From: Rhodospirillaceae bacterium CCH5-H10
Lineage (GTDB): Bacteria > Pseudomonadota > Alphaproteobacteria > Reyranellales > Reyranellaceae
Length of the DNA: 18,377 nt
NCBI GenBank assembly: GCA_001557035.1
Contig: LSKJ01000304.1
Coordinates: 1 to 18,377 of the forward strand
Reading direction: 5' to 3'
This document shows, one piece after another, positions 16,401 through 18,377 of this stretch. How positions within the stretch are numbered: the first letter of the stretch is position 1; every line of letters starts with the position of its first letter. A program made the position numbers and the translations under genes. The notes under the pieces are model-generated. The model searched no databases. It saw only the letters and a list, made by a program, of their open reading frames with translations, and was not told where the DNA came from.

Positions 16401-18305
16401 ACGCAGTTCACCGTCGCCGGCGTCGGCGACATGTCGGGCGACGTGTTCGGCAACGGCATGTTGCTGTCGCCGCACATCAGGCTGGTCGCGGCGTTCGACC
16501 ACCGCCACATCTTCATCGACCCCTCGCCCGATCCGGCGACCAGCTTCGCCGAGCGGCAGCGGCTGTTCGCCCTGCCACGCTCCTCTTGGATGGACTACGA
16601 CAAGAGCCTGCTGTCGGCCGGCGGCGCGATCATAGACCGGGCCGCCAAGTCGGTGACGCTGTCGCCCGAGGCGCGCGCGGTGCTGGGCATCGAGGCGCCG
16701 GCCCTGGCGCCGCTCGACCTGCTGCGCGCCATCCTGACGGCGCCGGTCGACCTGCTCTATTTCGGCGGCATCGGCACCTATGTGAAGGCGTCGAGCGAGA
16801 CCAACGCCGATGCCGGCGACCGCGCCAACGACGCTGTCCGCATCGATGCCACGCAGGTGCGGGCGCGCGTGATCGGCGAGGGCGCCAATCTCGGCTTCAC
16901 CCAGCGCGGCCGCGTCGAAGCAGCGCTTGCGGGCCGCAGGATCAACACCGACGCACTCGACAATTCCGCGGGCGTCGACACGTCGGACCACGAGGTCAAC
17001 ATCAAGATCGCGACCGGCGGCGCCATCGCCTCGGGCGCGCTCACGGCCGAGGCACGCGATCCGCTGCTCTTCTCCATGACCGACGAAGTCGCGACCCTGG
17101 TGCTGCGCCACAACTACCAGCAGAGCCAGGCGATCAGCGTCGCCGAGGGTCAGGCGGCCGAGGAGCACGATCGCCTCGAACGCTTCATGCGCGCGCTGGA
17201 GCGCAAGGGCCGGCTCGACCGTGCCGTCGAATACCTGCCCGACTCGGCCGCCATGCGCGTGCGCGCGCAGAATCGCCAGCCGCTGACGCGTCCTGAACTG
17301 TGCGTGTTGCTGGCCTACGCCAAGATCGACCTCCACGAGGAGATCCTGGCGTCCGATCTGCCCGACGATCCGCGGCTCGAAGAGGAGCTGCTGCGATACT
17401 TCCCGACGCCGCTGCAGGACAAGCACGCGGCCGCCCTCCGGGGACATCGCCTGCGCCGCGAGATCACCGCGCTGCAGGTCGTGAACTCGCTGGTCAACCG
17501 CTGCGGACCGACCTTCGTGCACACCGTCGCGCAGCGGACCGGCGCCACGGCCGCTTCCATCGCCCAGGCCTTCACCGTCGTGCGCGATGCCTGGAAGCTG
17601 CGCGACCTGTGGGCCGACATCGAGGCGCTCGACGGCGCGCTCAAGGCCGAGGCGCAGCTTCGCATGCTGGTCGCCTCGCAGCGCTTCGTCGTGCGCACCG
17701 TCCAGTGGACCCTGCGCCGCCTGCCGCAGCCGCTCGACACGACCACCGCGACCGCGCAGCTCGGCCGGGCCGTGGCCGAACTGGGCGACCTGCGCGCCGA
17801 CCTGGTCGGCGACGCCGAGGGCGCGGCCCTGGGCGAACGCGCCGCCGCCTTCGAGGCGATGGGCGCGCCGGCCGATCTCGCCCGCCGCGCCGCGGCGCTC
17901 GAGACGCTGTCCGCTGCCGGCGATCTCGCCTTGGCCGCCGAAGCCAACGGCTGCTCCATCGGCAACGCGGCAAGGCTCTACTTCAAGCTGGGCGAGCGGC
18001 TGTCGCTCGCTCTGCTGGCCAATGCCGCGCAGAAGCTGCCACGCGACGGGCTATGGCCCTCGCAGGCCGCGCTCGCCTTGCAGGATGAACTGGCCGCCCT
18101 GCATGCCGACCTGCTGCGGTCCGCCCTGCGCGCCGGCGGCAGCAACGATTGCGATCCCGACGCCGCCCTCGCCGCCTGGAGCGAACCGCGCAAGCTCGCG
18201 CTGGAGCGCGTGGACCGGCTGCTAAAGGAAGATCTCGCGGCAGCAGGAACGATCGACCTCGCCATGCTCTCGGTCGCCACCGCGGAGCTGCGGACGCTGG
18301 TGTAG
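13482..18305 (+). CDS. gdhZ: NAD-specific glutamate dehydrogenase, large (180 kDa, Bac_GDH) type
   Basis: The 1607-aa product has the size and order of the giant bacterial NAD-GDH family. The N-terminal third holds ACT-like regulatory parts ([18 protein letters not shown] near residue 90). The catalytic core has [20 protein letters not shown] through [16 protein letters not shown] (about 808-850). The dinucleotide-binding segment is [16 protein letters not shown] (about 978-993), and [13 protein letters not shown] follows near 1132-1144. A long helical C-terminal region closes the protein. It oxidises glutamate to 2-oxoglutarate and ammonium in the cytoplasm. The ATG at 13482 ([11 protein letters not shown]) gives the usual family length, with GAGGA at 13466-13470 as a somewhat distant ribosome binding site. 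A GTG at 13320 would add 54 atypical residues. The alphaproteobacterial name is gdhZ (gdhB elsewhere). It is transcribed divergently from nrdA. Confidence 0.95.
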   Translation: [1607 protein letters not shown]

Positions 18306-18330
18306 AGCTCTTCCGAGCGAAGCAGAATCG

Positions 18331-18377
18331 CCTCCCCATTCCGATGGGGAGGTGTCGACGTCTTACGTCGACGGAGG
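18331..18377. repeat. Double-hairpin intergenic palindromic repeat, cut by the window edge
   Basis: CCTCCCCAT (18331-18339) and ATGGGGAGG (18344-18352) form a perfect nine-base stem with a four-base loop. GTCGACGT (18354-18361) and ACGTCGAC (18365-18372) form a second eight-base stem with a three-base loop, followed by GGAGG at the edge. It begins 26 bases after the gdhZ stop. The CCTCCCC...GGGGAGGTG...CGGAGG outline resembles dispersed repeats common between genes of alphaproteobacteria. It may also act as a terminator, though no T-run is seen before the window ends. Confidence 0.6.

Noticed and set aside
13203..17522. Open frame of 1439 codons on the minus strand, antisense to gdhZ
   Set aside because: Its codons coincide exactly with gdhZ codons read backwards, so stops need sense codons TTA, CTA or TCA, which this GC-rich gene avoids. 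The translation is low-complexity (D, R, H, V, A rich), matches no family I recognise, and the sense strand encodes a clear enzyme.

Overview
The window is about 18.4 kb of GC-rich DNA with dense genes and very strong third-position GC bias. The gene families point to an alphaproteobacterium: a giant (about 180 kDa) NAD-dependent glutamate dehydrogenase, class Ia ribonucleotide reductase with a short NrdA, a MocR regulator beside a flavin-binding protein, and a GGGGAGG-type intergenic palindrome. A Reyranella-like or rhizobial-like soil organism would fit, but I cannot fix the genus from sequence alone. No rRNA, tRNA, CRISPR array or intact transposon is visible.

Layout. (1) 1-5433, plus strand: the end of a peptide/opine-type ABC transporter operon. 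It holds a permease C-terminus, two tandem paralogous family-5 substrate-binding proteins, and DppD-like and DppF-like ATPases. Genes overlap by 1-4 bases or lie 30 bases apart, so this is one translationally coupled unit. (2) 5450-8331, minus strand: an MFS transporter, preceded by a MocR-type (GntR plus aminotransferase fold) regulator. (3) 8436-9173, plus strand: a PNPOx-like flavin-binding protein, divergent from the MocR gene. (4) 9242-10083: a small degraded island with the C-terminal remnant of an MFS efflux pump, an intact ParD antitoxin with a clear operator, and a ParE toxin broken by a one-base frameshift. (5) 10099-13032, minus strand: nrdB and nrdA, in the order nrdA then nrdB, separated by a strong hairpin. 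(6) 13033-13481: a regulatory intergenic region. It carries two NrdR-box-like sites with centres 31 bp apart, DnaA-box-like sites, and several GANTC motifs. (7) 13482-18305, plus strand: the NAD-glutamate dehydrogenase, followed by the start of a palindromic repeat at the window edge.

How the parts work together. The ABC operon should import peptides or similar oligomers, with two related binding proteins widening the substrate range. MocR probably controls its divergent PNPOx-like neighbour and perhaps the MFS gene in response to pyridoxal phosphate or a related ligand. The nrdAB genes supply deoxyribonucleotides. NrdA has no visible ATP-cone, so control of dNTP supply may rest on transcription through the NrdR and DnaA sites. 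The glutamate dehydrogenase degrades glutamate to 2-oxoglutarate and shares its upstream region with nrdA. I did not find a wholly new system. The most informative signals are the nrdA control region, the nrdA-nrdB hairpin, and the decayed toxin-antitoxin locus.
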